The position numbers were made by a program, and so were the translations under genes. Positions 8,309 to 17,986 of a DNA stretch of 64,000 nucleotides are shown here, piece by piece (position 1 is the first letter of the stretch; every line of letters begins with the position of its first letter). Source of the stretch: an uncultured Pseudomonadales bacterium (GTDB lineage: Bacteria; Pseudomonadota; Gammaproteobacteria; Pseudomonadales; Azotimanducaceae); assembly GCA_958296195.1 (NCBI GenBank), contig OY282455.1, positions 4,079,809 through 4,143,808 on the forward strand. The letters run 5' to 3'. The notes beneath the pieces were generated by a model, which saw only the letters and a program-made list of their open reading frames with translations, was not told the origin of the DNA and did not search any database.

Positions 8309-10540
8309 TCAGGAGCCCTGAAAGCGATAGGTCGCGCTGACGCCGTACATGCGCGGGTTGCCAAACACCGACACCACGCTCGAGGCGATGGTGTACAGGT
8401 GGATGACATGCTCCTCATCGGCCAAATTCTTGCCCCAAGCGGCGATTTCCAAGGTGTCGTCAGCGTTTGTCCAGCTCACCCGGGCGTCAAGCAGATCGAA
8501 CTTCGGCTGCACTGCCCAGGGTTCGAGTTCGCCACGCTGGTCGTCCGTGTAACGGTAACTGAGCTGCACGGCCACTTCACCGCCAGTGGGTAGAGGATGG
8601 ACGTAATCCAAATTGAGGTTGTACTTGTTCTCCGGCGCACGGATCAAATCCTGTCCTGATTGATCCGGGAAGGCGGTGCCGGGAATGCTGGTGTCGCCGA
8701 ACTCACTGTTCTGAAAGCCATAGAATCCCGAAAGGGTCAACCGATCGGTCACTGCGTAGATGGCTTCAATTTCGACGCCCTGCACTTGGGCATCCCCCGC
8801 GTTGAAGGTTTGAAAGGTGCCGAAGGCTGCCGCCGGGGTCAAGGGACCGAAAGTTTGAATCTGCAGAGACTCATATTCAGTATGAAATGCGGCGGCCTGT
8901 AGACGAAACCGATCATTCCAGTTCATCTTTAGCCCCAATTCGTAGTTCAGCGCCTCTTCCTGGTCCAGCGGTTGGGTGAACTCGATGCCTTGCGGCGCCG
9001 CCGGGAAGCCGCCGCTCTTGAAGCCCTTGGCAACGGTGGCGTACAGATTGACGGTTTCGTTGGGCCTGTAGGCCAGCGACGCCCTCGGCGTGAAGGCGCT
9101 CCAGCTTTCCTTGGCCGAGTTGGAGAAGGTTTGGTTGATGACGACGAAGTCCCCAGCGTTGGCGTCGTTGTCAATTTTCTTCCTCTCGTAGCTGTAGCGG
9201 CCGCCCAAGGTCAATGTCCACTGCTCGCTGATGTCCCAGTCGAACTGACCAAAAGCAGCGTAGCTGGTGGTTTTGTTGACTTGGTTGTACCAGTCCGTCA
9301 GGCCGGCGTCGGCGTTCGGCGTGCAGTCGCTCACCTCCACGTCGTTGTCAAAGCATTCCGTGCGATCGGTCTTTTCGCGCAGGAACCACAGGCCGGCAAC
9401 GTAATTCAACCGCGGGCCGATGCTGGCGAGCCAGCGCAGCTCTTGGGAGAACTGCTCGGTCTGATCGAAGATGTCGTCATTGATTTGGTTGAACAATGGC
9501 GGCAGAGGCGAGACGGGAGTGCCGGTGGAGTCCATGTTCCAGTCCGCCTCGTTCTCCCGGTAGGCGGTGATCGAGATCAGTTCCCCAGCAGCGACCGTCC
9601 AGCTCAGGCGGGCGCTCAGGCCCCAGGCTTCCCTTTTGGCGTAGCCGTCCACTGGGTTGGCTGAGCAATCCGGGTTTCCGGCGCCGCATCGGTCCGTGTA
9701 GCCGCCAGGCACCGGGGCGGCCCAAAAGGCCGGGTCTCCCGACTCGCCGGTGTTGATGGGGATGCGCGCCATGTCCTCAACGTCCAGGCGGTTGAAGTCG
9801 GCGCTCAGAAGCGCTTCGAAATTGGCGCCGCTGCGCAGCAACTGCCCCCGCAGCGCCAAGGTGTCGTCGTCCTTGAGCTTTTTGTCCAGGACAACGTTGT
9901 TGACCCAGCCATCCCGCTTGCGGGTGCTGAACGACAGCTTGCCCGCCCAATCGTCGCTTAAGGGGCCAGTGATGAGGCCGGCGAAATCCCGCCGCGAATA
10001 GTTGCCGAGGTTGACCCGTAGCTTGCCGACTGCCTCGTCCAAGTTGGGCCGGGTGGAGACCACGTTTATGGCGCCGCCGATGGTGTTCTTGCCGTACAGG
10101 GTGCCTTGGGGGCCGCGCAGCACCTCAATGCGTTCGATGTCAAACATCTCCGGGTTGATGTTGGAGACCCGGCCGAGGTAAACATCGTCCATGAATACGG
10201 CGATGGAGTTGTCCGTGCCGGCGCCGTCGTCGTTGGACGAGGCGCCGCGCAGGGCGACGATGTTCTGACCGGGAGAGAAGGGCGAGAAGGTTAGGCCCGG
10301 CACTCGGGTGGCAATGTCGGTCAGATCGTGGATGTCCGCGTCCTCAATGCCCTTTTGGGTGAGCGCCGTTACGGCTATGGGCACTTCCTGCAAATTTTCC
10401 AGGCGCCGCTGGGCGGTGACGACCACCTCTTCAAGAATGACAAGGCCCTCTTCACGCATCTGAGCGGCAAGGCCCGTGGCATAGGCCATCGCGGATGTCA
10501 GCACGAAGAGGCTCAGACGGCGAAAACTGGATTCCTGCAT
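8309..10540 (-). CDS. TonB-dependent outer-membrane receptor
   Basis: This 743-residue protein has a signal peptide (RRLSLFVLTSAMAYATGLAAQ) and a TonB-box-like EEVVVTAQRR. The plug domain contains DIATRVPGLTF, IEVLRGPQGTLYGKN and GGAINVVSTRP, and the beta barrel ends in aromatic VSATYRFQGS. Such receptors import siderophores, vitamins or other bulky ligands using TonB energy. The ligand cannot be deduced. ATG 10540 follows a GGGA with eight-base spacing; the frame stays open upstream without protein-like sequence. The adjacent amidase is on the other strand, so no operon link is evident. Confidence 0.93.
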   Translation of the reverse strand: MQESSFRRLSLFVLTSAMAYATGLAAQMREEGLVILEEVVVTAQRRLENLQEVPIAVTALTQKGIEDADIHDLTDIATRVPGLTFSPFSPGQNIVALRGASSNDDGAGTDNSIAVFMDDVYLGRVSNINPEMFDIERIEVLRGPQGTLYGKNTIGGAINVVSTRPNLDEAVGKLRVNLGNYSRRDFAGLITGPLSDDWAGKLSFSTRKRDGWVNNVVLDKKLKDDDTLALRGQLLRSGANFEALLSADFNRLDVEDMARIPINTGESGDPAFWAAPVPGGYTDRCGAGNPDCSANPVDGYAKREAWGLSARLSWTVAAGELISITAYRENEADWNMDSTGTPVSPLPPLFNQINDDIFDQTEQFSQELRWLASIGPRLNYVAGLWFLREKTDRTECFDNDVEVSDCTPNADAGLTDWYNQVNKTTSYAAFGQFDWDISEQWTLTLGGRYSYERKKIDNDANAGDFVVINQTFSNSAKESWSAFTPRASLAYRPNETVNLYATVAKGFKSGGFPAAPQGIEFTQPLDQEEALNYELGLKMNWNDRFRLQAAAFHTEYESLQIQTFGPLTPAAAFGTFQTFNAGDAQVQGVEIEAIYAVTDRLTLSGFYGFQNSEFGDTSIPGTAFPDQSGQDLIRAPENKYNLNLDYVHPLPTGGEVAVQLSYRYTDDQRGELEPWAVQPKFDLLDARVSWTNADDTLEIAAWGKNLADEEHVIHLYTIASSVVSVFGNPRMYGVSATYRFQGS

Positions 10541-10688
10541 TTGACTGTTCCCTTTTCCGAAAGGTGCCCGTGCAAAATAGTGCGGAATGCGCGAAGCGGA
10601 AATCATCAAAAAAGATGATTTTGGCCGGAGTGGCTGGGCACTCTTCACCACCTGCGACAGCAACATCCTGCCGGCTCGCCTTGGTGCG

Positions 10689-11075
10689 CTAGGCCGTGGG
10701 CTTGGGCGTGAACTGCCGCACCGGGATGGTCGGCAGGCGGGAGGCGTTGGCGGCCTCCAGTTCGGCCAAGTAGGAGCGCCAATAGCGATCTTGGTTGTCG
10801 GCTAGGTCGCGCAGGGTGTCCCAGGCGTAAATGCCGGTGTCGTGGCCGTCGTCAAACTGCAGGCGGATGCCGTAGTTGCCCACTGGTTCGATGGCGGTGA
10901 TGCGCACCTGCTTCTTGCCGGTTTGCAGGCGCCGTTCGTCGGCGCCGTGGCCGCGCACTTCCGCCGACGGGGAATACACCCGCAGCAGTTCCGCCGGCAG
11001 TTCGGCGGCGGCGTCGGCAAACTCCAAGCGCAGCAGGCGCGGTCCCTTGCGGTAAGTGATGCTCTGCGGGCGCAT
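10689..11075 (-). CDS. DUF971 (gamma-butyrobetaine hydroxylase N-terminal-like) protein
   Basis: This 128-residue protein belongs to the DUF971/GBBH-N group, with RLEFADAAAELPAELLRVYSPSAE early and GNYGIRLQFDDGHDTGIYAWDTL in the middle. The same domain forms the zinc-binding N-terminus of gamma-butyrobetaine hydroxylases, but here it stands alone without the oxygenase domain. A small gene of this type follows hslVU in many proteobacteria, as here (80 bases after hslU), and its role is unknown. Confidence 0.88.
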   Translation of the reverse strand: MRPQSITYRKGPRLLRLEFADAAAELPAELLRVYSPSAEVRGHGADERRLQTGKKQVRITAIEPVGNYGIRLQFDDGHDTGIYAWDTLRDLADNQDRYWRSYLAELEAANASRLPTIPVRQFTPKPTA

Positions 11076-11154
11076 GTCAGCGGGCTAGCTTTCCTGACTG
11101 CGGGGAAGGCGTCAGCTCGAATGCACGCCAATCACCGCAGCAAGCGGCCGGCGG

Positions 11155-12480
11155 TCAAAGGATGTACCTCGACAGGTCTTGATCCTGCACCAAGTCCTGC
11201 AAGTGGCGGTCAACATATTCGGCGTCTATGGCCACGGACGGGCTTTCGCCGCCGGCTCCGGCGGTGAAGGAAATTTCATCGAGCAGCCGCTCCATGACGG
11301 TGTGCAGGCGCCTCGCGCCGATGTTCTCCGTGGTTTCGTTGACCCGCCATGCCAACTCCGCAATGCGCTCCAACCCGCCTTCATCAAACTTGATGGCAAG
11401 ACCCTCGGTGGCGAGCAGCGCTTGATACTGCTCGGTCAGGGAGGCGTCAGGTTCGACCAGAATGCGCTGAAAGTCCTCCGGCGTCAGGGCGGCAAGCTCC
11501 ACCCGGATGGGCAGGCGGCCTTGGAGCTCCGGGATCAGGTCCGAAGGCTTGGACAGGTGGAAGGCCCCGGAGGCGATGAACAGGATGTGATCGGTGCGCA
11601 CCATGCCGTACCGGGTGGAGACTGTGCAGCCTTCGATCAGCGGCAGCAGGTCCCTTTGCACGCCCTCCCGAGAGACATCCGCGCCAACGGTTTCGCTGCG
11701 CCGGGTCACCTTGTCGAGCTCGTCGAGAAAGACGATGCCGGTCTGTTCAACCGCGTCGATGGCCTGCGTCTTCACTTCGTTTTCGTTGATGAGCTTGACG
11801 GCCTCCTGCTCGCGCAGCCGCCGATAGGCGTCCTTGATTTTCAGGCGCATGCTGCGGGTGCGCTTGTTGCTCATGCTGGCGAACATGTTCTGCAACTGCT
11901 GGGTCATCTCCTCCATGCCCGGCGGCGCCATGATCTCCACGCCGACGGTGGCGCTATCGACTTCGATCTCAACTTCCTTGTCGTCCAGTTCGCCTTCCCG
12001 CAGCTTCTTGCGGATCATCTGCCGAGCGGCGCCGTTGTCCGTTGACGGTTCCTGGCCGGAATTGCTCTTGGGCGCCGGCAGAAGGGCATCCAGAATGCGG
12101 TCCTCCGCGGCGTCGTCGGCGCGGTTCTGCACCTTGCTCAACTGCCCTTCGCGGCGCAGCTTGACCGCAACGTCCGCCAAGTCCCGCACGATGGACTCCA
12201 CGTCCCGCCCCACATAGCCCACCTCGGTGAACTTGGTGGCCTCCACCTTGATGAACGGCGCACCCGCCAACTTAGCGAGACGACGGGCGATCTCGGTTTT
12301 GCCCACGCCGGTGGGGCCGATCATGAGAATGTTCTTCGGCGTGATCTCGTCGCGCATCTCCTCGTCAAGCTGCATCCGCCGCCAGCGGTTGCGCAGGGCA
12401 ATGGCCACCGCCCGCTTGGCCGCATCCTGGCCGATGATGTGTTTGTCCAGCTCGTGGACGATTTCCCTAGGTGTCATCAT
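11155..12480 (-). CDS. hslU: ATP-dependent protease ATPase subunit HslU
   Basis: This 441-residue AAA+ ATPase has Walker [13 protein letters not shown], Walker [10 protein letters not shown], the pore-loop stretch [11 protein letters not shown], the extended I-domain region and a C-terminus ending DLSRYIL, which docks into HslV. It unfolds substrates and feeds them to the HslV peptidase. ATG 12480 is followed directly by a second ATG; either gives the family N-terminus [17 protein letters not shown]. The gene is 85 bases downstream of hslV on the same strand. Confidence 0.97.
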   Translation of the reverse strand: MMTPREIVHELDKHIIGQDAAKRAVAIALRNRWRRMQLDEEMRDEITPKNILMIGPTGVGKTEIARRLAKLAGAPFIKVEATKFTEVGYVGRDVESIVRDLADVAVKLRREGQLSKVQNRADDAAEDRILDALLPAPKSNSGQEPSTDNGAARQMIRKKLREGELDDKEVEIEVDSATVGVEIMAPPGMEEMTQQLQNMFASMSNKRTRSMRLKIKDAYRRLREQEAVKLINENEVKTQAIDAVEQTGIVFLDELDKVTRRSETVGADVSREGVQRDLLPLIEGCTVSTRYGMVRTDHILFIASGAFHLSKPSDLIPELQGRLPIRVELAALTPEDFQRILVEPDASLTEQYQALLATEGLAIKFDEGGLERIAELAWRVNETTENIGARRLHTVMERLLDEISFTAGAGGESPSVAIDAEYVDRHLQDLVQDQDLSRYIL

Positions 12481-12565
12481 GATTGAGTCAACGCCTGTTC
12501 GCCGCCTTGGGGCTGCCGCTGCTGAAGCTAGGACAGCCGGTGTGCGCCGGTACACGCAACGGCGG

Positions 12566-13123
12566 TCAGCCGGCTGCCTGTTCTTCCGCCGCAAGAACCT
12601 CGATGCTGCGATGATGGTTGGTGTAAACGCAAATATCGGCGGCGATGCGCAAAGCTCGTTCGACGATTTCCGCGGCGCCAAGATCCGTATTTTCGCAAAG
12701 CGCTTGGGCGGCTGCATGGGCGTAGGGGCCGCCGGAGCCTATCGCTATCAGGCCGCCCTCCGGCTCCAGCACGTCACCAGTGCCGCTCACCATCAGGGTG
12801 GCGCCGCGGTCGGCTACCACCAGCATGGCTTCAAGGCGCCGCAGCGCCCGGTCCGAACGCCAATCCTTGGCTAACTCCACCGCGGCCCGAGTTAGGTTGC
12901 CGGAAAACTTCTCCAAAGCCGCTTCAAACCTCTCGAAAAGCGTGAAGGCGTCCGCCGTGCCCCCGGCAAACCCGGCCAAAACGCGGCCTTGGGACAGGCG
13001 GCGCACTTTCACCGCATTGCCCTTAATGATGGTTTGACCGACGGAAACCTGGCCGTCCCCGCCGAGGGCCACTTCCCTGCCACGCCGAGCGCAAACGATG
13101 GTGGTGCCGAGCATCTGTTGCAT
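12566..13123 (-). CDS. hslV: ATP-dependent protease peptidase subunit HslV
   Basis: This 185-residue protein of proteasome beta-subunit type has the mature N-terminal Thr in [10 protein letters not shown] after a short propeptide (MQQMLG). It also shows [12 protein letters not shown] and [20 protein letters not shown]. Twelve subunits form the proteolytic core capped by HslU. The C-terminal part contains the usual [15 protein letters not shown] stretch. It is preceded by a SPOR-protein gene on the same strand, about 40 bases away. Confidence 0.97.
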   Translation of the reverse strand: MQQMLGTTIVCARRGREVALGGDGQVSVGQTIIKGNAVKVRRLSQGRVLAGFAGGTADAFTLFERFEAALEKFSGNLTRAAVELAKDWRSDRALRRLEAMLVVADRGATLMVSGTGDVLEPEGGLIAIGSGGPYAHAAAQALCENTDLGAAEIVERALRIAADICVYTNHHRSIEVLAAEEQAAG

Positions 13124-13164
13124 AGCGCATGATGTTGAGGATGATTGCGCCGAGTTTCAAGGCG

Positions 13165-13746
13165 TCAAGTGCGCTTTATCCACATCGCGGAAAGATCCTG
13201 CTCCCGCAGCAGGTTCATGATGCGCTTGGCTTCCCCTGCGGATTCGATGGGGCCAACGGTGACCCGATGCCAGGCGCCGCTGTCTATCTCCACACGGGCC
13301 GTGGCGGCCGGCAGCGCCTGCAGAATGAGCTTGGCGCGCAGTTGCTCGGCGTCCTCTTCGCGGCGGAAGGAGGCCGCTTGAATGTGGAAGGCTTGCGGCG
13401 CTGCTGGCGGTTCTCTGGGGGTTGCGGCGTCCGCCGAAGGCGAAACCGGCGCATCCGAGGGCGCCCCCGGGCCGTAGCGCTCCGGGTTGGCCGGCACCTC
13501 GCTGTTCTTCAGCAGGTCGTCGAACCTGAAGGTTAGCTCTTCGCTCTCCCCGCTGGACAAAAACGGCACCGCTGCCGGCAGGTTGTCCATTTGCTCGGCT
13601 AGGTAGTCCGGCGCCTGGGTTGCCGCCAAGCCACCGGCGAGGCCCAGCAACGCGCCCACCAAGAAGCTGGGCGTGTGCCACGCCGCGCCCTTGCGCCTCC
13701 GAGCCGCGGAGGCACCGCGCTTGCCGCCTGAAGCCTTGGTCGCCAT
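13165..13746 (-). CDS. SPOR-domain membrane protein (FtsN-like)
   Basis: This 193-residue protein has a basic cytoplasmic N-terminus (KRGASAARRRKG), one membrane segment (FLVGALLGLAGGLAAT), a Pro/Ala-rich linker and a C-terminal SPOR domain (FHIQAASFRREEDAEQLRAK through WHRVTVGPIESAGEAKRI). SPOR domains bind denuded glycan at the division septum. The layout and the priA-SPOR-hslVU order match the FtsN-like gene of gammaproteobacteria, although FtsN itself is usually longer. ATG 13746 gives MATKASGGKRG, and the priA stop lies just upstream. Confidence 0.85.
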   Translation of the reverse strand: MATKASGGKRGASAARRRKGAAWHTPSFLVGALLGLAGGLAATQAPDYLAEQMDNLPAAVPFLSSGESEELTFRFDDLLKNSEVPANPERYGPGAPSDAPVSPSADAATPREPPAAPQAFHIQAASFRREEDAEQLRAKLILQALPAATARVEIDSGAWHRVTVGPIESAGEAKRIMNLLREQDLSAMWIKRT

Positions 13747-13753
13747 GAGCCAA

Positions 13754-16048
13754 TTAAAACGCATCCAAGGGGTCAACGTCGATATTCCAGCGCAACTCCC
13801 TCGGTGCGCGCACTTCCGCCAATCCGTCCAGAGCGCCGTGCAGCGCATTCCGGCTGGCCGCCAAAAGCATCAGTTGCTGGCGATGCAGGTTGGCTAGGCG
13901 CGGCATCGGCGCCGGGGCCGGCCCAAGCACCTCAAGCGGGTCCGGCTGCTTCCCGGCGCGGGGAGGCTTTGCCACCGAGCCGGCTTTGGCTGCGCCGCCC
14001 CCGGCCCCAAGACGGCCTTGTTGCACGGCAGGTGCGACGGCTCCCGGCCGGCTGGCAAGCGCGGCGTCCCGATGGGGCCTTGGTGCGCCGTCTGCGCTCG
14101 GCTTGCCAATCAGCAACGCCTTGAGTTGCTTGAGAAACCGCCTAGGAGTTTCGGGGTCCGCCGCCGCCGCCCGCACCAGGGCCATGTGGCGGGCCGGCGG
14201 CATGCCCAGCCGATGGCGGTTGGCCAGTTCATGATCGGCAAACCCGGCGTAGCCCGCCTCCACCAACCGCTGCAGGGCCGGGTTGTCGGGCTGCAAGGTC
14301 TGAATCCACACATGCCCCGGCCGGTTCGCCCGCCCCGCCCGTCCGGCCACCTGAATCAGCAGTTGGGCGGTGCGCTCCGGGGCCTTGAAGTCCGCGCTCA
14401 AAAAGCCGGCGTCCGCATTGATGGCCGTGACCAAGGTGATGTTGGGGAAGTGATGGCCCTTGGCCAGCATTTGGGTGCCAACAAGAATGCCGGGCTCACC
14501 CCGCCTGATCTTCGCCAATTGCATCTCCAAACGGCGCTGGGTGCGGGTGGTGTCGCGGTCGATGCGGATCAGGGAGAAATCCGGGAACCGGGCCTTGAGG
14601 GCGGCCTCCGCCCTTTCGGTGCCGATGCCCACGGCCGTGAGATCAGCCCGTCCACAGGCTGGGCAAACCGGCGGCGGCGGCTGTTCGGCGCCACAATGGT
14701 GACAAGCCAACGAGCGGCGGCCCAGATGCAGCGTGAGGCGAGCGTCGCAGGCGCTGCAGACGGCTTGCCAGCCACAGGCGGCGCATAGGTAAATGGGCGC
14801 ATAACCGCGGCGGTTCAAAAACACCAGCACCTGGCCCCCGGCATCGAGGTGGCGGGCCATGCGCAGGAGCAACGGTTGGCTCAGGCCGTCCTGCAGCCGA
14901 TGCCCGCGAATGTCGAGGACCTGAAGGCGCGGCAGCGCGGCGCCGGTGGCGCGGCGCGGCAGGACTTGGCGACGGTAGCGCCGGCAACGGAAGTTCTCCA
15001 AGGATTCCAAGGACGGCGTGGCGCTGCCCAGAAGCAGCGGGATGTTCAGATCCTTGGCCCGCTTGACGGCGACGTCCCTAGCTGAATAGCGCAGCCGGTC
15101 CTGCTGCTTGAATGAAGCGTCATGCTCCTCATCCACCACGATCAGCCCCAGCTTCTTGAACGGCGTGAACACCGCCGAGCGGGTGCCGATCAGAATGCGC
15201 GCCGCACCGTCCCGGCAGCGCAGCCAAGCGGTCAATCGCTCTTGGTCGTTCAAACCTGAGTGCAACACATCGACGGCCCCATAGCGGCGCTGAAAGCGGG
15301 CGACGGTTTGCGGCGTCAAGACGATCTCCGGCACCAACACCAACGCCTGCCCGCCGCCGGCCAGCACTTCGCCGATCACTTGCAGATAGACTTCGGTTTT
15401 GCCGCTGCCGGTGACACCCTCCAACAGGTTGGCGGAGAATCCCCGCAACGAACGGCGGTAATCCTCAACCACCCGGTGTTGGTCTGCGGTCAACGGCAAG
15501 GGCTGCTCCAGTTCATAGGGGCGCTCCCCAGCCTTGAGAGCGCCCTTCTTGACCAGCGCCGCGATCATGGCGGAGGTGAAACCCGCCGCTCGGATGGCGG
15601 CGCCGCTGGCCCAACCGCCCTTGCCTTCCAAGAACTCAAGCAGCGCCCGTTGCTGGGGCGCCCGGGCAAGATCCACCACCGCGCCCCGAACCCGCAGCCA
15701 GACCTCCGGCGGGCACCAAGTGAGCGGGGCGCCCTGCAGCGCCGCATTGGGCAGCATGGCGGCGAAGACTTCACCGATGGGATGGTGGTAGTAGGCCGCC
15801 AACCAATGCCCCAAGCGGAGGATGTCCTCCGTTAGGACGCTGGTTGAGTCCAGAACTTCGACCAGCGGCTTCGTTTCCGCAAAGGCGTCCTCGGGGTCCA
15901 GCGCCAAACAAACACCAACCAAGATTCTGTTGGCAAACCGCACCCGCACCCGCGCCCCAACCGCCGGCGCCACGCCGCCTTCCGGCACGGAGTAGTCGAA
16001 CGCCTGCGCCAAGGGCACAGGAACAGCGATGCGGACGACGGAGACCAT
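13754..16048 (-). CDS. priA: Primosomal replication-restart helicase PriA
   Basis: This 764-residue protein has an N-terminal 3'-DNA-binding domain (VRIAVPVPLAQAFDYSVP), Walker A VTGSGKTEVYL, DEEH in VVDEEHDASFKQ, and a zinc module with eight cysteines (from CAACGWQAVCSAC to CPACG). Motif VI is QVAGRAGRANRPG. PriA reloads the replisome at stalled forks. The C-terminal domain is interrupted by about 58 residues of Ala/Gly/Pro-rich sequence (about residues 647-704). ATG 16048 gives the family start MVSVVRIAVPVP; longer readings are not conserved. Confidence 0.96.
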   Translation of the reverse strand: MVSVVRIAVPVPLAQAFDYSVPEGGVAPAVGARVRVRFANRILVGVCLALDPEDAFAETKPLVEVLDSTSVLTEDILRLGHWLAAYYHHPIGEVFAAMLPNAALQGAPLTWCPPEVWLRVRGAVVDLARAPQQRALLEFLEGKGGWASGAAIRAAGFTSAMIAALVKKGALKAGERPYELEQPLPLTADQHRVVEDYRRSLRGFSANLLEGVTGSGKTEVYLQVIGEVLAGGGQALVLVPEIVLTPQTVARFQRRYGAVDVLHSGLNDQERLTAWLRCRDGAARILIGTRSAVFTPFKKLGLIVVDEEHDASFKQQDRLRYSARDVAVKRAKDLNIPLLLGSATPSLESLENFRCRRYRRQVLPRRATGAALPRLQVLDIRGHRLQDGLSQPLLLRMARHLDAGGQVLVFLNRRGYAPIYLCAACGWQAVCSACDARLTLHLGRRSLACHHCGAEQPPPPVCPACGRADLTAVGIGTERAEAALKARFPDFSLIRIDRDTTRTQRRLEMQLAKIRRGEPGILVGTQMLAKGHHFPNITLVTAINADAGFLSADFKAPERTAQLLIQVAGRAGRANRPGHVWIQTLQPDNPALQRLVEAGYAGFADHELANRHRLGMPPARHMALVRAAAADPETPRRFLKQLKALLIGKPSADGAPRPHRDAALASRPGAVAPAVQQGRLGAGGGAAKAGSVAKPPRAGKQPDPLEVLGPAPAPMPRLANLHRQQLMLLAASRNALHGALDGLAEVRAPRELRWNIDVDPLDAF

Positions 16049-16199
16049 GAGTGCAAGCAAGTCTGTTGCGCCGCGCCCGCCGGCGCAAGCTCCGTCCACA
16101 GTCGAACGGCCTTGGCGCGTTGCAGGATGCACTTGCCAACCACTAACACGCTGATTGTCTGCTACACTATTGCCTGCTTTTCCCTAGCAGCGAACGCAG

Positions 16200-16415
16200 A
16201 TGAAAAAAGGCATCCACCCCGAATACCAAGCCATCAAGGCCACTTGCAGTTGCGGCAACGTCATCGAAACCCGCTCCACCCTGAGCGCGGACATTCACAT
16301 AGACGTCTGCTCCGCCTGCCACCCCTTCTACACCGGCAAGCAGAAGATCGTTGACTCCCGGGGCCGCGTTGAACGGTTCCGCAGGCGCTTCGGCAGCCGC
16401 TCCGTGGTGCGGTAA
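16200..16415 (+). CDS. rpmE: 50S ribosomal protein L31
   Basis: This 71-residue protein starts [20 protein letters not shown] and carries the zinc ligands CSCG and [13 protein letters not shown], so it is the zinc-containing (C+) form of L31. L31 bridges the two ribosomal subunits and can store zinc. It is divergent from priA across a 150-base gap, the usual priA/rpmE arrangement. The ATG directly follows the AGCGAACGCAG stretch with no strong ribosome-binding site. Confidence 0.97.
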   Translation: MKKGIHPEYQAIKATCSCGNVIETRSTLSADIHIDVCSACHPFYTGKQKIVDSRGRVERFRRRFGSRSVVR

Positions 16416-16473
16416 GGCGGGGCCGCCGCCTATCCGCATGGGGGTAAGCCGAGCCCGCCCGTTGGGAACCGGC

Positions 16474-17862
16474 ATGAAGATCCGTTGGCTCATCGCACTG
16501 CTCCTCTTCGCCGCTGTTCAAGCCTTGGGCGCGGGCGACGGCGAGAAGATGTACAACGACCTGCGCGAGAAGGACGCGCTCTACACTGACGACGCATGGC
16601 AGAGCTACGTCACTGAAATAGGCGAGCGCCTGCTGGCGGCGGCGGGAGTTTCCGGCCAGTCCTACACATTCGTCGTCTCCGACAACCCGGCGGTCAACGC
16701 CTCCGCCACGCAGGACGCCTACATCTTCATCGACCGCGGCATCATCGCCTATTGCCGCAGCGAGGACGAACTGGCCGGCATCATCGGCCACGAGATCGGC
16801 CATGTGGTGGGCCGCCATGTGCAAAGGGCCAAGGGGCTGAACCGGCTCGGCGGGCTGCTCGGCTGGATTGGGGTGATCGGCACCTCCAGCTACGGCATGA
16901 AGGACATGGGCGACACGCTGACCGCCACCGCCGTAAGCCGCGAAGCGCGGGAGTACGAACTGGAGGCGGACACCTACGGCGCGGAGTTCCTGGCCCGGGC
17001 CGGCTACGACCCTCTGGCGATGATCAACGTAATCTACGTGCTCAAGGAGCACGAACTATTCTCCAAATCGGTGCGCAACCGGCCCAGCGTCTATCACGGG
17101 CTGTTCGGCACCCACCCGCGCAACGACAAGCGCCTGCACGATGCGGTGCAAAACGCGGTGCCCTTGGCGCAGGCCAGCACCCGCCCACCGGAGCGGGACT
17201 TTTGGGCCATGCTCGATGGCCTCGTCTTCGGCGACGAAGCAGCCACCGGCCTCATCAAGGGCAGCACCTACTACCACAGCGGGCTGCGCATCGTGGTGCG
17301 GTTTCCCGATGGCTGGGACCTAAGCAACACGGCCACGGAGGTCTTCGGGCGGGACCTAAGCGGCGCCGCCGACGCCTCCATTACGGTGCAGCGCCAAGGT
17401 TCACCCGGCCGCCGGCAAACGCCGGAGGACTACCTTCGGGACACCCTCAAGCGGGACGACATCGAAAACGGCGAAGCCATTGAGGTCAACGGCTATGAGG
17501 CGTTCGCAGCCGATGTGGAGGTTCTGACCGGGGACGCCCAGGCGCGCAAGATCGCCGTGGTGTTCAAGGACGGCAGCGTCTATCTGTTCAAGGGCGAGCT
17601 CGGCGTCACCGGCGATGCGGCGCAGTTTGAACAGCACTTCCGCGAAACCCTAGCCTCGTTCCGACCCATGACCGCCGCCGATCTGGAGGACGCCAACCGG
17701 CAACGCATCAAGGTGGTGATGGCGAACCCTGGGGACACCTATGCCGCCTTGGCGCGGAAAAGCTCCATCAAATCCTTCCCCGAGGAAACGCTGCGAGTCA
17801 TCAACGGGCACTATCCCAGAGGCGAACCCCGCGCCGGGGACAACATCAAGTTAGTGCGCTAA
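16474..17862 (+). CDS. M48-family periplasmic metalloprotease with C-terminal LysM-like tail
   Basis: This 462-residue protein has a signal peptide (IRWLIALLLFAAVQALGAG). The zinc site is HEIGHVVGRH with a downstream ligand region EYELEADTYGAEFLARAGYD, as in M48/Oma1-type proteases such as BepA. The C-terminal 50 residues (about VVMANPGDTYAALARKSS to the end) look like a LysM-type module. Family members guard outer-membrane protein assembly in the periplasm. ATG 16474 is chosen because it is followed directly by the leader; the frame is open further upstream through low-complexity sequence. Confidence 0.88.
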   Translation: MKIRWLIALLLFAAVQALGAGDGEKMYNDLREKDALYTDDAWQSYVTEIGERLLAAAGVSGQSYTFVVSDNPAVNASATQDAYIFIDRGIIAYCRSEDELAGIIGHEIGHVVGRHVQRAKGLNRLGGLLGWIGVIGTSSYGMKDMGDTLTATAVSREAREYELEADTYGAEFLARAGYDPLAMINVIYVLKEHELFSKSVRNRPSVYHGLFGTHPRNDKRLHDAVQNAVPLAQASTRPPERDFWAMLDGLVFGDEAATGLIKGSTYYHSGLRIVVRFPDGWDLSNTATEVFGRDLSGAADASITVQRQGSPGRRQTPEDYLRDTLKRDDIENGEAIEVNGYEAFAADVEVLTGDAQARKIAVVFKDGSVYLFKGELGVTGDAAQFEQHFRETLASFRPMTAADLEDANRQRIKVVMANPGDTYAALARKSSIKSFPEETLRVINGHYPRGEPRAGDNIKLVR

Positions 17863-17986
17863 GCCTCGCCACCCAAGGGCGGAGTTTTGCCAGAGCATGG
17901 ACGGCACTTACCGCTGCACCCTGCATCCGACGCTAGGCCGTCACAACGGGAACGACCATCAGTCGGCAGGACGGCAATGAATGCGC

